The translations under genes and the position numbers were made by a program. Of a stretch of 64,000 nt of DNA, positions 18,292 to 29,534 are shown piece by piece. Within the stretch, counting starts at the first letter, position 1. Every line of letters begins with the position of its first letter. The stretch comes from Tsukamurella sp. 8F (GTDB taxonomy: Bacteria; Actinomycetota; Actinomycetes; Mycobacteriales; Mycobacteriaceae), in the NCBI RefSeq assembly GCF_029167375.1, contig NZ_JARFTP010000018.1, positions 1 to 64,000 on the forward strand, given 5' to 3'. The notes under the pieces are model-generated. The model worked only from the letters and a program-made list of their open reading frames with translations. It ran no database searches and was not told where the DNA came from.

Positions 18292-19449
18292 TCAGTAGCC
18301 GCCGACGTTGAGCTCGACCTTCTGGAACTCCTTGAGATCCGAGTAGCCGGCCTTGGCCATCGCGCGGCGCAGGCCGCCGACGATGTTCAGCTGACCGCGG
18401 GCCTCGAACGTCGGGCCGTGCAGGATCTGCTCGAGCGCTGGGCGCTCCGTCGGGTCCTCCCCCAGCGGGCCGAGCTGGCTGGGCGCGACAGACCCGCGCG
18501 GGAGCGACGGGTGCGCCGCGGCCGACGGCCAATACCAGCCTTTGCCGGGCGCCTCGGTCGCCGCCGCGATAGGCGCGCCGAGCACGACGGCGTCGGCCCC
18601 ACACGCGATCGCCCGTGCCACATCCCCGGACGTATGGATGTCACCGTCGGCGATGACGTGCACGTATCGTCCGCCCGTCTCGTCGAGATAGTCGCGCCGC
18701 GCTGCCGCGGCGTCCGCGATCGCCGTCCCCATGGGGATGCCGATGCCGAGCACGTCGCGGGTCGTCGTGGCACCCTCCACCGAGCCGTACCCGACGATGA
18801 CCCCCGCGGCGCCGGTGCGCATCAGGTGCAGCGCCGTGCGATGGTCGGCGACGCCGCCCGCGACCACGGGTACGTCGAGCTCGCCGATGAACGTCTTCAG
18901 GTTGAGCGGGCTCTCGCCACCCACGTGCTCGGCGGAGATGATCGTGCCGTGGATGATCAGCAGGTCGATGCCCGCGGCAACGACGGTCGGCGTGAGCTCG
19001 GTCGCCCGCTGCGGCGACACCCGTACCGCGGTGGTCACACCCGCGTCACGAATCCGCTTGATCGCCGCCCCCAGGAACTCCGGGTCGATCGGCTCGCGGT
19101 GCAGCTCTTGCAGCCTGCGGATCGCGGAGACGCCCGTGAAGTCCTTCTCCGCCAGCTCGAGCACCTCGGCGATCCGGGCCTCCGGATCGCGATGACGCGC
19201 CCACAGCCCCTCGGCGTTGAGTACGCCCAGGCCACCCTGCCTGCCCAGCGCGATCGCGAAGTCCGGCCCGCCGACGGCGTCCGTGGGGTGCGCGACCACG
19301 GGGGCGTCGAACCGGTAGGCATCGATCTGCCAGGCCGTCGACACCTCCTTCGAGGAGCGCGTGCGGCGGGACGGAACGATGTTGATATCCGCCAGCTCGT
19401 ACGTGCGTCGGGCCGTCCGGCCCATGCCGATCTCAACCAGGTCGCGCAA
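18292..19449 (-). CDS. guaB3: GuaB3, IMP-dehydrogenase-family protein
   Basis: Paralogue of IMP dehydrogenase lacking CBS domains, conserved in actinobacteria; 385 residues from TTG 19449, giving the usual MRDLVEIGMGRTARRTYEL-type N-terminus. It has the TIM-barrel landmarks of the family, such as GRQGGLGVLN, VVAGGVAD and a flap-region sequence GKGWYWPSAAAHPSLPRG in place of the normal flap. The loop where IMPDH has its catalytic Cys reads GYGSVEGATTTRDV, without that Cys, so canonical IMP oxidation is unlikely by itself; some actinobacterial GuaB3 proteins are reported to act in GMP reduction. It sits directly downstream of guaB2. Confidence 0.93.
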   Translation of the reverse strand: MRDLVEIGMGRTARRTYELADINIVPSRRTRSSKEVSTAWQIDAYRFDAPVVAHPTDAVGGPDFAIALGRQGGLGVLNAEGLWARHRDPEARIAEVLELAEKDFTGVSAIRRLQELHREPIDPEFLGAAIKRIRDAGVTTAVRVSPQRATELTPTVVAAGIDLLIIHGTIISAEHVGGESPLNLKTFIGELDVPVVAGGVADHRTALHLMRTGAAGVIVGYGSVEGATTTRDVLGIGIPMGTAIADAAAARRDYLDETGGRYVHVIADGDIHTSGDVARAIACGADAVVLGAPIAAATEAPGKGWYWPSAAAHPSLPRGSVAPSQLGPLGEDPTERPALEQILHGPTFEARGQLNIVGGLRRAMAKAGYSDLKEFQKVELNVGGY

Positions 19450-19526
19450 CGCGAGTCCTTCCTGGGCGCGCCGATCGCGCGCCGTCGTGGGCCGACGACG
19501 GTGCCGCGGCCTCCTTCGATGACGCT

Positions 19527-21513
<1,987 letters not shown>

Positions 21514-21544
21514 CCTCCACAGCGCGACATACTCCACAGCACGG

Positions 21545-21595
21545 CATACGACGGGACCCCGGCACCGACCAATGGTGCCGGGGTCCCGTCGTATG
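21545..21595. terminator. Strong bidirectional terminator
   Basis: A perfect 22-bp inverted repeat (21545-21566 with 21574-21595, core GGGACCCCGGCACC/GGTGCCGGGGTCCC) around a 7-base loop, exactly between the convergent DUF5319 and anti-sigma genes. Confidence 0.85.
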
Positions 21596-21600
21596 TGAGC

Positions 21601-22764
21601 TCAACGCGGCGCGGTGGTCCGCTTCGGCACGGTCGTCGTGATCGGCCCGGTGGTCTGCGCATCCGCGCTGGGACCACTCGTGACGGTCGGCTCCGTCGTG
21701 GTCGTCGGAGCATCGGTCCGGGACGGTGTCTGCCGCGGCGAGGTCGGGTGCTTCGAGGTCGGCGCGCGCAGCACCCGGGGATCGACCGTGCTGGTCTCCA
21801 CCGGCGCCGTCGGACCGGCGGTCGAGGGCAGACGGTCCGACGGGTCCCGGCCCGGATTCGGCACGCCGGCGGCGGTGGGGCCGCCGCCCTCGGTGCCCGG
21901 CAACTGCGGACGCGACTCCGGCCCCGGCTCGCGGGTGGGGTTGTCCGGCCGCGAGGCCGCCGACGACGGTGCCGTGCCCCCGGGAGTGCCGACGGCCGCC
22001 TCGAGGTCGCGGACCTGCTGCTCGAGCTGCGCCCGTACACCCGCGTCGCGGACGGTCCTGCTCTTCGCCTTGGCCTGCGCCAGCGCGGTACGCACGGCCG
22101 CCGTGTCGCCGGAGTCGAGCGCTGCCGACGCCTGTCCGAGCTGAGCCTTGGCCGCCGACGTCGCGAGGGTCTCGCTCGCCTGCTGCGCGAACATGGCCTG
22201 CTTGGCATCCCACAGGGAGTCGCCGGGCTGCGCCTTGTGTACGAACACGCCTCCGGTGACCGCGACCGCGACGAACGCGGCTGCGGCGCCCGCGATGATC
22301 TGGAATCTGCGAGCAGACCGTCGCCTGGACGTCTGCACCGGCGCGGCGAGCACCTCGTCGACGGTGGGCTTCTGCGGGACGGGGCTGGTGACGATCTCGT
22401 CACGCCAGTCGGCAAGCAGCGATGCGAGCGCATACTCGGCGGGAGTGTCGGTGGAGACGGTGCCGCCGCCGGCGATGGCGTCGAGCAGCGCATCGTCTCG
22501 ACGCACCGCCGTCATATCGACGGGTTCATCCTCGCGGATGCGGTCGACGAAGCCGGTGTCCTCCGCCGCGAACCGGCCGGTCCGGCCGTCCGGGTGCATC
22601 GGACGGATCGGCGGACCCTGACGGTGTGCAGCGGTGCGCTCGGGCCCGTTCGGGCCTACGCCGTCCGGACCCTGCCCGGACGGGTACTGACCGCCGGGAC
22701 CCGGACGGTCGGGCCGCTGGCCCCGCCGACGCGGATCGTCACGCCCCTCGCCCACTGCTCTCAC
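21601..22764 (-). CDS. rsdA: Anti-sigma-D factor RsdA
   Basis: Membrane anti-sigma factor that sequesters SigD, by synteny the counterpart of Rv3413c. 387 residues from GTG 22764, which overlaps the 3' end of sigD by 26 bases. A Pro/Gly-rich N-terminal stretch precedes the sigma-binding segment (about 85-145, ending PVPQKPTVDEVLAAP). One membrane helix lies at about 154-175 (FQIIAGAAAAFVAVAVTGG), then an exported helical region rich in Ala/Gln (about 185-250) and a Pro/Thr-rich tail. Release of SigD in mycobacteria involves regulated degradation of this protein. A GTG nine bases downstream (22755) is a possible start. Confidence 0.88.
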   Translation of the reverse strand: MRAVGEGRDDPRRRGQRPDRPGPGGQYPSGQGPDGVGPNGPERTAAHRQGPPIRPMHPDGRTGRFAAEDTGFVDRIREDEPVDMTAVRRDDALLDAIAGGGTVSTDTPAEYALASLLADWRDEIVTSPVPQKPTVDEVLAAPVQTSRRRSARRFQIIAGAAAAFVAVAVTGGVFVHKAQPGDSLWDAKQAMFAQQASETLATSAAKAQLGQASAALDSGDTAAVRTALAQAKAKSRTVRDAGVRAQLEQQVRDLEAAVGTPGGTAPSSAASRPDNPTREPGPESRPQLPGTEGGGPTAAGVPNPGRDPSDRLPSTAGPTAPVETSTVDPRVLRAPTSKHPTSPRQTPSRTDAPTTTTEPTVTSGPSADAQTTGPITTTVPKRTTAPR

Positions 22765-23326
22765 CTTCTCTCATCAGCTCGTTCTTCAATCTGCTCAATG
22801 CTCTGTGCTGCGCGACTCGGACGGCACCAGCGGTGCCGCCCACGACGTCGGCAGTCTCCTCGGCCGACAACCCGACCACCACCCTGAGGATGACGATCTC
22901 GCGCTGTTTCTCCGGCAGGATCTGCAGCAGCAGCTGCATCCGCCGGCCGGCGTCCGAGTCGAGGGCGAGCGCTTCCGGCCCGCCCTCAGTCGACACCGTC
23001 TCCGGTATGTCGTCCACCGGATCCGCTTTGTTACGACCTGCACTCCGGAATCCGTCCGCCACCTTGTGCGCCGCGATGCCGTAGACGAAGGCCATGAACG
23101 GGCGTCCCTGGTCCTCGTAGCGAGGTAGTGCGGTCATGACGGCCATGCACACCTCCTGCGCGATATCGTCCGCGGACATCGAATGGCGGTCGAAGGCCCC
23201 GACCCGGGCCCGGCAGTAACGCACGACCGGGGGACGGATGCTCTCGAGTACGTCGGCGAGCGCCTTACGGTCGCCACGCGTCGCCGCGAGGACCGCCCGG
23301 TCCAGCTCCTCACCTGCCAGATTCAT
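22739..23326 (-). CDS. sigD: ECF sigma factor SigD
   Basis: Extracytoplasmic-function sigma factor of 195 residues. Region 2 includes SADDIAQEVCMAVMTALPRYEDQG and PFMAFVYGIAAHKVAD; region 4 has LPEKQREIVILRVVVGLSAEETADVVG, then GAVRVAQHRALSRLK as the -35 recognition helix. Directs RNA polymerase to a stationary-phase/ribosomal-related regulon in M. tuberculosis. The C-terminus is overlapped by the anti-sigma gene, so the pair is translationally linked and probably made in balance. Confidence 0.95.
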   Translation of the reverse strand: MNLAGEELDRAVLAATRGDRKALADVLESIRPPVVRYCRARVGAFDRHSMSADDIAQEVCMAVMTALPRYEDQGRPFMAFVYGIAAHKVADGFRSAGRNKADPVDDIPETVSTEGGPEALALDSDAGRRMQLLLQILPEKQREIVILRVVVGLSAEETADVVGGTAGAVRVAQHRALSRLKNELMREGESSGRGA

Positions 23327-23407
23327 CGCCTGTGTCTACCCCGCCGTTACATCCTCGTCGTCGCTCGTGACCGAGCCCACCCAATCGTCACATCCCGCAC
23401 GTGCGTA

Positions 23408-24235
23408 TCACGCGTATCGCGAGAAATCCGCTCCGCGTGCCGTGAGCACCGCAACGACGCTATCCGCTTCCCAGTCGAAACGGTTGCGCGACTCACCGTC
23501 GGTCAGAGCGGCCGCGAGACGCGCACCGGCCCACTGTAGAGGACGCAAGTCGTGAGCGACGGACACTTCATGCCCCCGTAGGGCGAGCTCCAGGGCAGTG
23601 GCACTATCGCCTCCCCCAGCGACCGCAGCTGCTCTGACCAGCAGGGTCTTGGCGTGATGCCGTGGCCTGGCAACGCCCGGATCGGCATCCGCAAGCGCCT
23701 TCGCCGCCGCCCTCGCACCGGGCCCGTCGCCGGAGTAGACGGCGGTCTCGGCCGCGACCCAAGTGCATCGCAGGGCCGCACGATCGAGCGTCCACCACGG
23801 GCCCTGCGGCCCGCGATACGCCGCGATACGCGCGCGGGCGCGCGCGATGAGAGTGTGTGCGAGCGCGTACCGCCCCGTGCCGAGGGCATCGGCCGCGAGG
23901 CCGACGAGCCCGTCCACCGCGAAGGCCCGCGCCACCGGATCGGCATCGTCGGCCATCCCGGCGAGCGCGGCGACGGCGGCACCGTCGACGGCCGACGCGA
24001 GACGGTGGCGGCCGGTCTGGCGGAGCATCGACGCCTCGAGGCACCGCGCCGCCGAGCTCCATACCCCCGGTCCCCGCAACTGTCCGACGGCCGTCCGCGC
24101 AGCGGCGAACGCGCCCTCGCCGGCAGACGCCACGCCCTTCGCCCACGCGCCGTGTGCCGGCACCCACTCGCCGGCATCGCCCACGGCTGCCCCGAAGGCC
24201 GCGGCGATATCGCCGGGGCTGGCGGAATCGGACAT
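23408..24235 (-). CDS. Conserved helical-repeat protein (Rv3415c-like)
   Basis: A 275-residue all-helical protein with repeated Ala-rich amphipathic helices, TPR-like in texture, in the position of M. tuberculosis Rv3415c between sigD and whiB3. The ATG at 24235 is preferred; a TTG at 24253 is also in frame. No catalytic motif or membrane segment is visible. Function unknown; helical-repeat proteins usually bind other proteins, and the stable link to sigD suggests a role in the same regulatory module. Confidence 0.75.
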   Translation of the reverse strand: MSDSASPGDIAAAFGAAVGDAGEWVPAHGAWAKGVASAGEGAFAAARTAVGQLRGPGVWSSAARCLEASMLRQTGRHRLASAVDGAAVAALAGMADDADPVARAFAVDGLVGLAADALGTGRYALAHTLIARARARIAAYRGPQGPWWTLDRAALRCTWVAAETAVYSGDGPGARAAAKALADADPGVARPRHHAKTLLVRAAAVAGGGDSATALELALRGHEVSVAHDLRPLQWAGARLAAALTDGESRNRFDWEADSVVAVLTARGADFSRYA

Positions 24236-24677
24236 CCACGCGGCAGTTTGCAAAGAATTAACCTCCGGTCCGCCGCCGATCGGAACGTCCTGAGCCGACG
24301 GATTTCAGGCTTCGACGATACCCGCCCGGCGAGTGCCGCCCGCCGCACACCGCGCGCCGCGAGCCTCTGAGAATCGCCCGAGAATGGGCTTTCACCTGCG
24401 CTTTCCCTTTCGTGAGACAGGTCACGTGCCGCCACCGAACATGCTGGTCCCGGCCCCCGCCACTACCTCATCGGTTGTGTGAAATCAACGTTAATTCTCG
24501 CGCCTATCGGCTATTCATCCCATCGGTTGGGGGAGGTTGACCGCGTCAACATCGTTTGCATACGGTGATCGAGCGACCGGAACAACGGAGTTTCCTCAGC
24601 ACCATTCACCGCCCGGCGGTCTGTATCAACGCCGGCGCCCCCACGGCTCACGCCGAATGAGTGTTATAGGAGTGATC
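24236..24677. promoter_or_regulatory. Long intergenic control region upstream of whiB3
   Basis: About 440 bases without a convincing gene, unusually long and locally AT-richer (24475-24560) than its surroundings. It holds a perfect inverted repeat GTTGAC-CGC-GTCAAC at 24536-24550, 128 bases before the whiB3 ATG. The frame starting at 24537 that runs into whiB3 has no family features before the WhiB start and is taken as non-coding leader. Probably carries the whiB3 promoter and binding sites; WhiB3 genes have long leaders in mycobacteria as well. Confidence 0.5.
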
Positions 24678-24971
24678 ATGCCTGCGCCGAATCACCTGCC
24701 TGGACCGAATGCGGATCTCTGGGACTGGCAGATGCACGGCCGCTGCCGCGGGATCGACAGCTCGGTCTTCTTCCACCCGGACGGCGAACGCGGTCGCGCC
24801 CGTGCTCAGCGCGAGCGCCGGGCCAAGGAGCTGTGCCGAGAGTGTCCCGTGTTGCTGCAGTGCCGTGAGCACGCCCTCGCCGTCGCCGAGCCCTACGGGA
24901 TCTGGGGCGGGTTGTCCGAGACCGAGCGCGCGATCCTGATGAAGCGCCCGCGCCGCCGCGTAGCCGGCTGA
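24678..24971 (+). CDS. whiB3: WhiB3-type iron-sulfur redox regulator
   Basis: A 97-residue WhiB-family protein that binds a [4Fe-4S] cluster and senses O2/NO/redox state, in mycobacteria controlling lipid anabolism and stress adaptation with the primary sigma factor. The four Cys ligands are seen in GRCRGID, ELCRECPVLLQC. The signature GIWGGLSETER follows, then a basic C-terminus (KRPRRRVAG) for DNA contact. The start MPAPNHLPGPNADLWDWQ matches known WhiB3 N-termini. Located between the Rv3415c-like gene and groEL1 as in M. tuberculosis. Confidence 0.95.
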   Translation: MPAPNHLPGPNADLWDWQMHGRCRGIDSSVFFHPDGERGRARAQRERRAKELCRECPVLLQCREHALAVAEPYGIWGGLSETERAILMKRPRRRVAG

Positions 24972-25017
24972 CCCACCGCCCCGGGTGATCTGCGACGGGT
25001 TGTAGTTACATGGCCTC

Positions 25018-26391
25018 ATGTCCCTCGACCGTCGGGCCGCGCACCGCGACCTGATCGCCCTGTCCGCCCCGATCGCGGGGACGCAGCTCGCGACCGTGGT
25101 GATCTCGTCCACGGACGTGGCTCTGATGGGCGGCCTCGGGGTCACCGCGCTTGCCGCCGGCGGTCTCGCCGTCACTGTGTTCAACCAGGTCAGAACGATG
25201 GGTGTGGGACTTCTGACGCCGGTCGGAAACGAGGTGGCGGTCGCCCATACGCTTCCCGATGCCGGTCGCACCGAAGATCGCCCCGCCGATTTCCACGCGC
25301 GTGACGCCGCGGTCCGCGGCGCTGTCCGCGCCGGGTTCCTGGTCTCCACCGTCGCCGCCCTCCTCGGCATCGCGGTCATCGTCGGCGTGGGCCTGCTGCT
25401 GCCACTCCTCGGCCAGGACGCTCAGGTGGCCTCCGGCGCGTGGCCGGCGCTGCTCGCGTTCGCCCCCGGCCTGCTCCCCTACTTCTGGTTCCAGTGCCTG
25501 CGGCAATACACCGTGGGTATGCGCCGCCCGCGCGCCCTGCTACTCATCACCGTCGCATCGATCGCTCTCAACGCCGCGGTGAGCGCGGGGCTGGCGTACG
25601 GGCTGGGAATGGGCGTCGTCGGCATCGCGCTCGGCACGACGGTCGTACAGGTGGCGACGCTGGCCTGGTTCGGGGCGGCGGTCCGCCGCGACGCCGAGCT
25701 CGCGCCGCTGCTCGCCGTCGACGTATGGCACGCCGACCGCGCGGCAACGATCCGCCTGCTGCGGCTGGGGGTCCCTACAGCCGCGACGTACGGCAGCGAG
25801 GCCGGTTTGTTCTCGGTGCTCGCCCTGTTGATGGGGGTCATCGGGCCCGAAGCCCTCGCCGCGCATACGGCCGCGTATCAGATCATCTTCCTGGTGTTCC
25901 AGGTGGCTATCGGCCTCAGCCAGGGCGGTTCGATCCTGGTGTCGCGGGCCGTCGCGCAGCGTGATCCGGCCACGGCCCGCGACGTGGCGCGAGCCGCGCT
26001 GACCACAGTGACGGCAGTGGTCGCCGTGGTCGGTGCCGTCTACCTGATGGTCCCGGGGCCGGTCATCGCCGCGTTCACAGGCGGCGCGGACACGGCGACG
26101 CGGGACGTCGCGGCGTCGCTGCTGCTCGTCGGAGTGGTCATGCAGTTCGCCGACGCCGCGCAGAACATCGGCGTCGGCATGCTCCGCGGGCTGGCGGACA
26201 CGGCGGCCGCGTTCCGCATCTCGGTGGTCGGCTACTGGCTCGTCGGGCTGCCGCTTGCAGTACTACTCGCGTTCGGCGCCGGGCTCGACGGTCCCGGCAT
26301 CTGGCTCGGCCTCACCGCCGGCCTCGCGACCACCGCCGTCCTCCTGCACCGCAGATTCGCCCGCACCCTAGCGCGCCTCGCGCCTGGATGA
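25018..26391 (+). CDS. MATE-family multidrug/metabolite exporter (first copy)
   Basis: A 457-residue integral membrane protein with about 12 helices in two homologous halves, of the MATE (NorM/DinF) family, which exports organic cations or metabolites using H+ or Na+ gradients. Recognisable segments are SAPIAGTQLATVVISSTDVA, the FNQVRTMGVGLLTPVGNEVA region and QVAIGLSQGGSILVSR. It is closely similar in its N-terminal third to the MATE protein at 43079 in the metallophore cluster. Start ATG 25018, 46 bases after whiB3. It interrupts the whiB3-groEL1 neighbourhood seen in M. tuberculosis. Substrate unknown. Confidence 0.9.
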   Translation: MSLDRRAAHRDLIALSAPIAGTQLATVVISSTDVALMGGLGVTALAAGGLAVTVFNQVRTMGVGLLTPVGNEVAVAHTLPDAGRTEDRPADFHARDAAVRGAVRAGFLVSTVAALLGIAVIVGVGLLLPLLGQDAQVASGAWPALLAFAPGLLPYFWFQCLRQYTVGMRRPRALLLITVASIALNAAVSAGLAYGLGMGVVGIALGTTVVQVATLAWFGAAVRRDAELAPLLAVDVWHADRAATIRLLRLGVPTAATYGSEAGLFSVLALLMGVIGPEALAAHTAAYQIIFLVFQVAIGLSQGGSILVSRAVAQRDPATARDVARAALTTVTAVVAVVGAVYLMVPGPVIAAFTGGADTATRDVAASLLLVGVVMQFADAAQNIGVGMLRGLADTAAAFRISVVGYWLVGLPLAVLLAFGAGLDGPGIWLGLTAGLATTAVLLHRRFARTLARLAPG

Positions 26392-26411
26392 TCCCGCTCG
26401 GCCCGGGATAC

Positions 26412-27266
26412 TCACACGAGCGGTCCCGCGGCGATCCGCGCAGCGGTGACGGCCGCCGCCTCGTCGGTACCCATCGCGTCCCAGTACGAGTCGACGAACC
26501 ACGTGTAGCCGGCCTCAGCCAGCTCAGCGCCCCGCTCGACTGCCCGCGCCCGCTCCCGAAGCGGATGCCCGGTCTCGGCAACGATGTCGTACGGTCCGTG
26601 AAGGCCCGCCTCCGCGCGCAGGTCGAGCACCTCGCGTGCCGCACCCGCGAGCTCGGCGACCGTCGGCTCGTACTCCGCCGCAACCGCGCCCGCTCCCGGC
26701 GGCGCGATGTTCGGCAGTAGCCCGTCGCACCGCGCAGCCCGCGCCATCGACCGGCGGGCCCCTGCCAACCCGACGCACCAGATGGGGATGCCGGGGCGCT
26801 GCACCGTGGGCGGCGGCGCGAACGCAGCGGGATCCGGCGGCCGCACGTGATGATGCCGTCCCTCGTAGGTGAAGGGCTCACCGGACCACAGCCCGCGCAG
26901 GATGTCGATGTTCTCATCGACCAGCTCGGCGCGGGTGCGCCGGCCCTCGTCTGGCTCGAACGCGGTCCATGCGGGCATTACGGCACCCAATCCCACCGGG
27001 AGGATCACTCGTCCGCCGGACAACAGGTCCAGCGACGTGGTGACCCGCGCGAGATCCCAGGGTCGCCACCGCGAGAGTGGCGTGAGCATGGTGCCCAGCC
27101 GGATCCGCTCTGTCGCGACCGCTGCGGCGCTCAGCGCCACCCATGCGTCGAGTCCCGACACCGACTCCCATGAGAAGACGGCGTCCCACCCCGCCTCCTC
27201 GGCCTCGCGGGCGGCCGCAGCGAAACGGCGTGGGTCCTTGTCCGTGACGACGATCCCGTACTTCAT
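26412..27266 (-). CDS. LLM-class (luciferase-like) F420/FMN-dependent oxidoreductase
   Basis: A 284-residue TIM-barrel flavin oxidoreductase of the bacterial luciferase-like class. It has the N-terminal AAREAEEAGWDAVFSWE, the cofactor region ATERIRLGTMLTPLSRWRP with the conserved cis-peptide area, and SGGRVILPVGLGA. Actinobacterial members often use coenzyme F420, but FMN use cannot be excluded. Unusually short C-terminal part compared with 300-350 residue members. Convergent with the MATE gene; substrate unknown. Confidence 0.85.
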   Translation of the reverse strand: MKYGIVVTDKDPRRFAAAAREAEEAGWDAVFSWESVSGLDAWVALSAAAVATERIRLGTMLTPLSRWRPWDLARVTTSLDLLSGGRVILPVGLGAVMPAWTAFEPDEGRRTRAELVDENIDILRGLWSGEPFTYEGRHHHVRPPDPAAFAPPPTVQRPGIPIWCVGLAGARRSMARAARCDGLLPNIAPPGAGAVAAEYEPTVAELAGAAREVLDLRAEAGLHGPYDIVAETGHPLRERARAVERGAELAEAGYTWFVDSYWDAMGTDEAAAVTAARIAAGPLV

Positions 27267-27321
27267 GCCCGAACGGTAGACCCGACCACCGACATGTTTC
27301 CGGCCCGAGCACCCGAGACGA

Positions 27322-27358
27322 CGAAACCCCCGCTCACACGAGGTGAGCGGGGGTTTCG
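27322..27358. terminator. Intrinsic terminator of groEL1
   Basis: Perfect 16-bp inverted repeat (27322-27337 with 27343-27358, core ACCCCCGCTCAC/GTGAGCGGGGGT) with a 5-base loop ACGAG, just beyond the groEL1 stop. Confidence 0.85.
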
Positions 27359-27373
27359 CGAAGGGGGCGCCTA

Positions 27374-28990
<1,617 letters not shown>

Positions 28991-29088
28991 TCATGTACAG
29001 AACGCCCCGGGCCGTGCGCCGCGGCCGAAGGACCGGTGCGCGGGCGCGGGGCGTTCTGCGAGGTATCGGCAGTGCCTTGTTCGGGCGC

Positions 29089-29388
29089 TTACTTGCCGAT
29101 GACGGCGAGCACGTCGCGCGACGAGAGCACCAGGTACTCCTCGCCGCCGTACTTGAACTCGGTACCGCCGTACTTGCTGTACAGGACGGTGTCACCCTCG
29201 TTGATCCCGGTGGGGATGCGGGTGCCCTGCTCCGTGATGCGGCCCTCGCCGACGGCGACGACGGTGCCCGTCTGCGGCTTCTCCTTGGCCGTGTCCGGAA
29301 TGACCAGGCCGGATGCCGTGGTGGTCTCGGCCTCGGTGGCCTGAACCAGGATCTTGTCGTCAAGCGGCTTGATGTTCACGCTTGCCAC
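29089..29388 (-). CDS. groES: 10-kDa co-chaperonin GroES
   Basis: Lid of the GroEL chamber; 99 residues from GTG 29388 ([20 protein letters not shown]). The mobile loop ([19 protein letters not shown]) and the C-terminal [14 protein letters not shown] are typical. The operon order groES-groEL1 and the CIRCE element 117 bases upstream indicate heat-shock control by HrcA. Confidence 0.97.
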   Translation of the reverse strand: MASVNIKPLDDKILVQATEAETTTASGLVIPDTAKEKPQTGTVVAVGEGRITEQGTRIPTGINEGDTVLYSKYGGTEFKYGGEEYLVLSSRDVLAVIGK

Positions 29389-29504
29389 GTTGCGCCTCCA
29401 TGTGGGTAGCTGTAGTTCTTCTCGGTCGGCCCTCGGTCACGGCCGTCGTCGCGGGTGCCGGCGTCACCGTGTGCAGCAGGCGTGTGACCCCCTGCACGAA
29501 CCAT

Positions 29505-29531
29505 CTAGCACTCTACCCACGTGAGTGCTAG
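29505..29531. promoter_or_regulatory. CIRCE operator for HrcA upstream of groES
   Basis: CTAGCACTC-N9-GAGTGCTAG, a perfect inverted repeat at 29505-29513 and 29523-29531, matches the CIRCE consensus TTAGCACTC-N9-GAGTGCTAA except for its outer bases. It begins only three bases after the stop side of the upstream ABC-transporter gene, so that insertion left the heat-shock operator intact. Confidence 0.95.
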
Positions 29532-29534
29532 CAC

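Noticed and set aside
18292-19449. Calling this gene a second functional IMP dehydrogenase
   Set aside because: CBS domains and the catalytic Cys of IMPDH are absent; GuaB3 is the better call.
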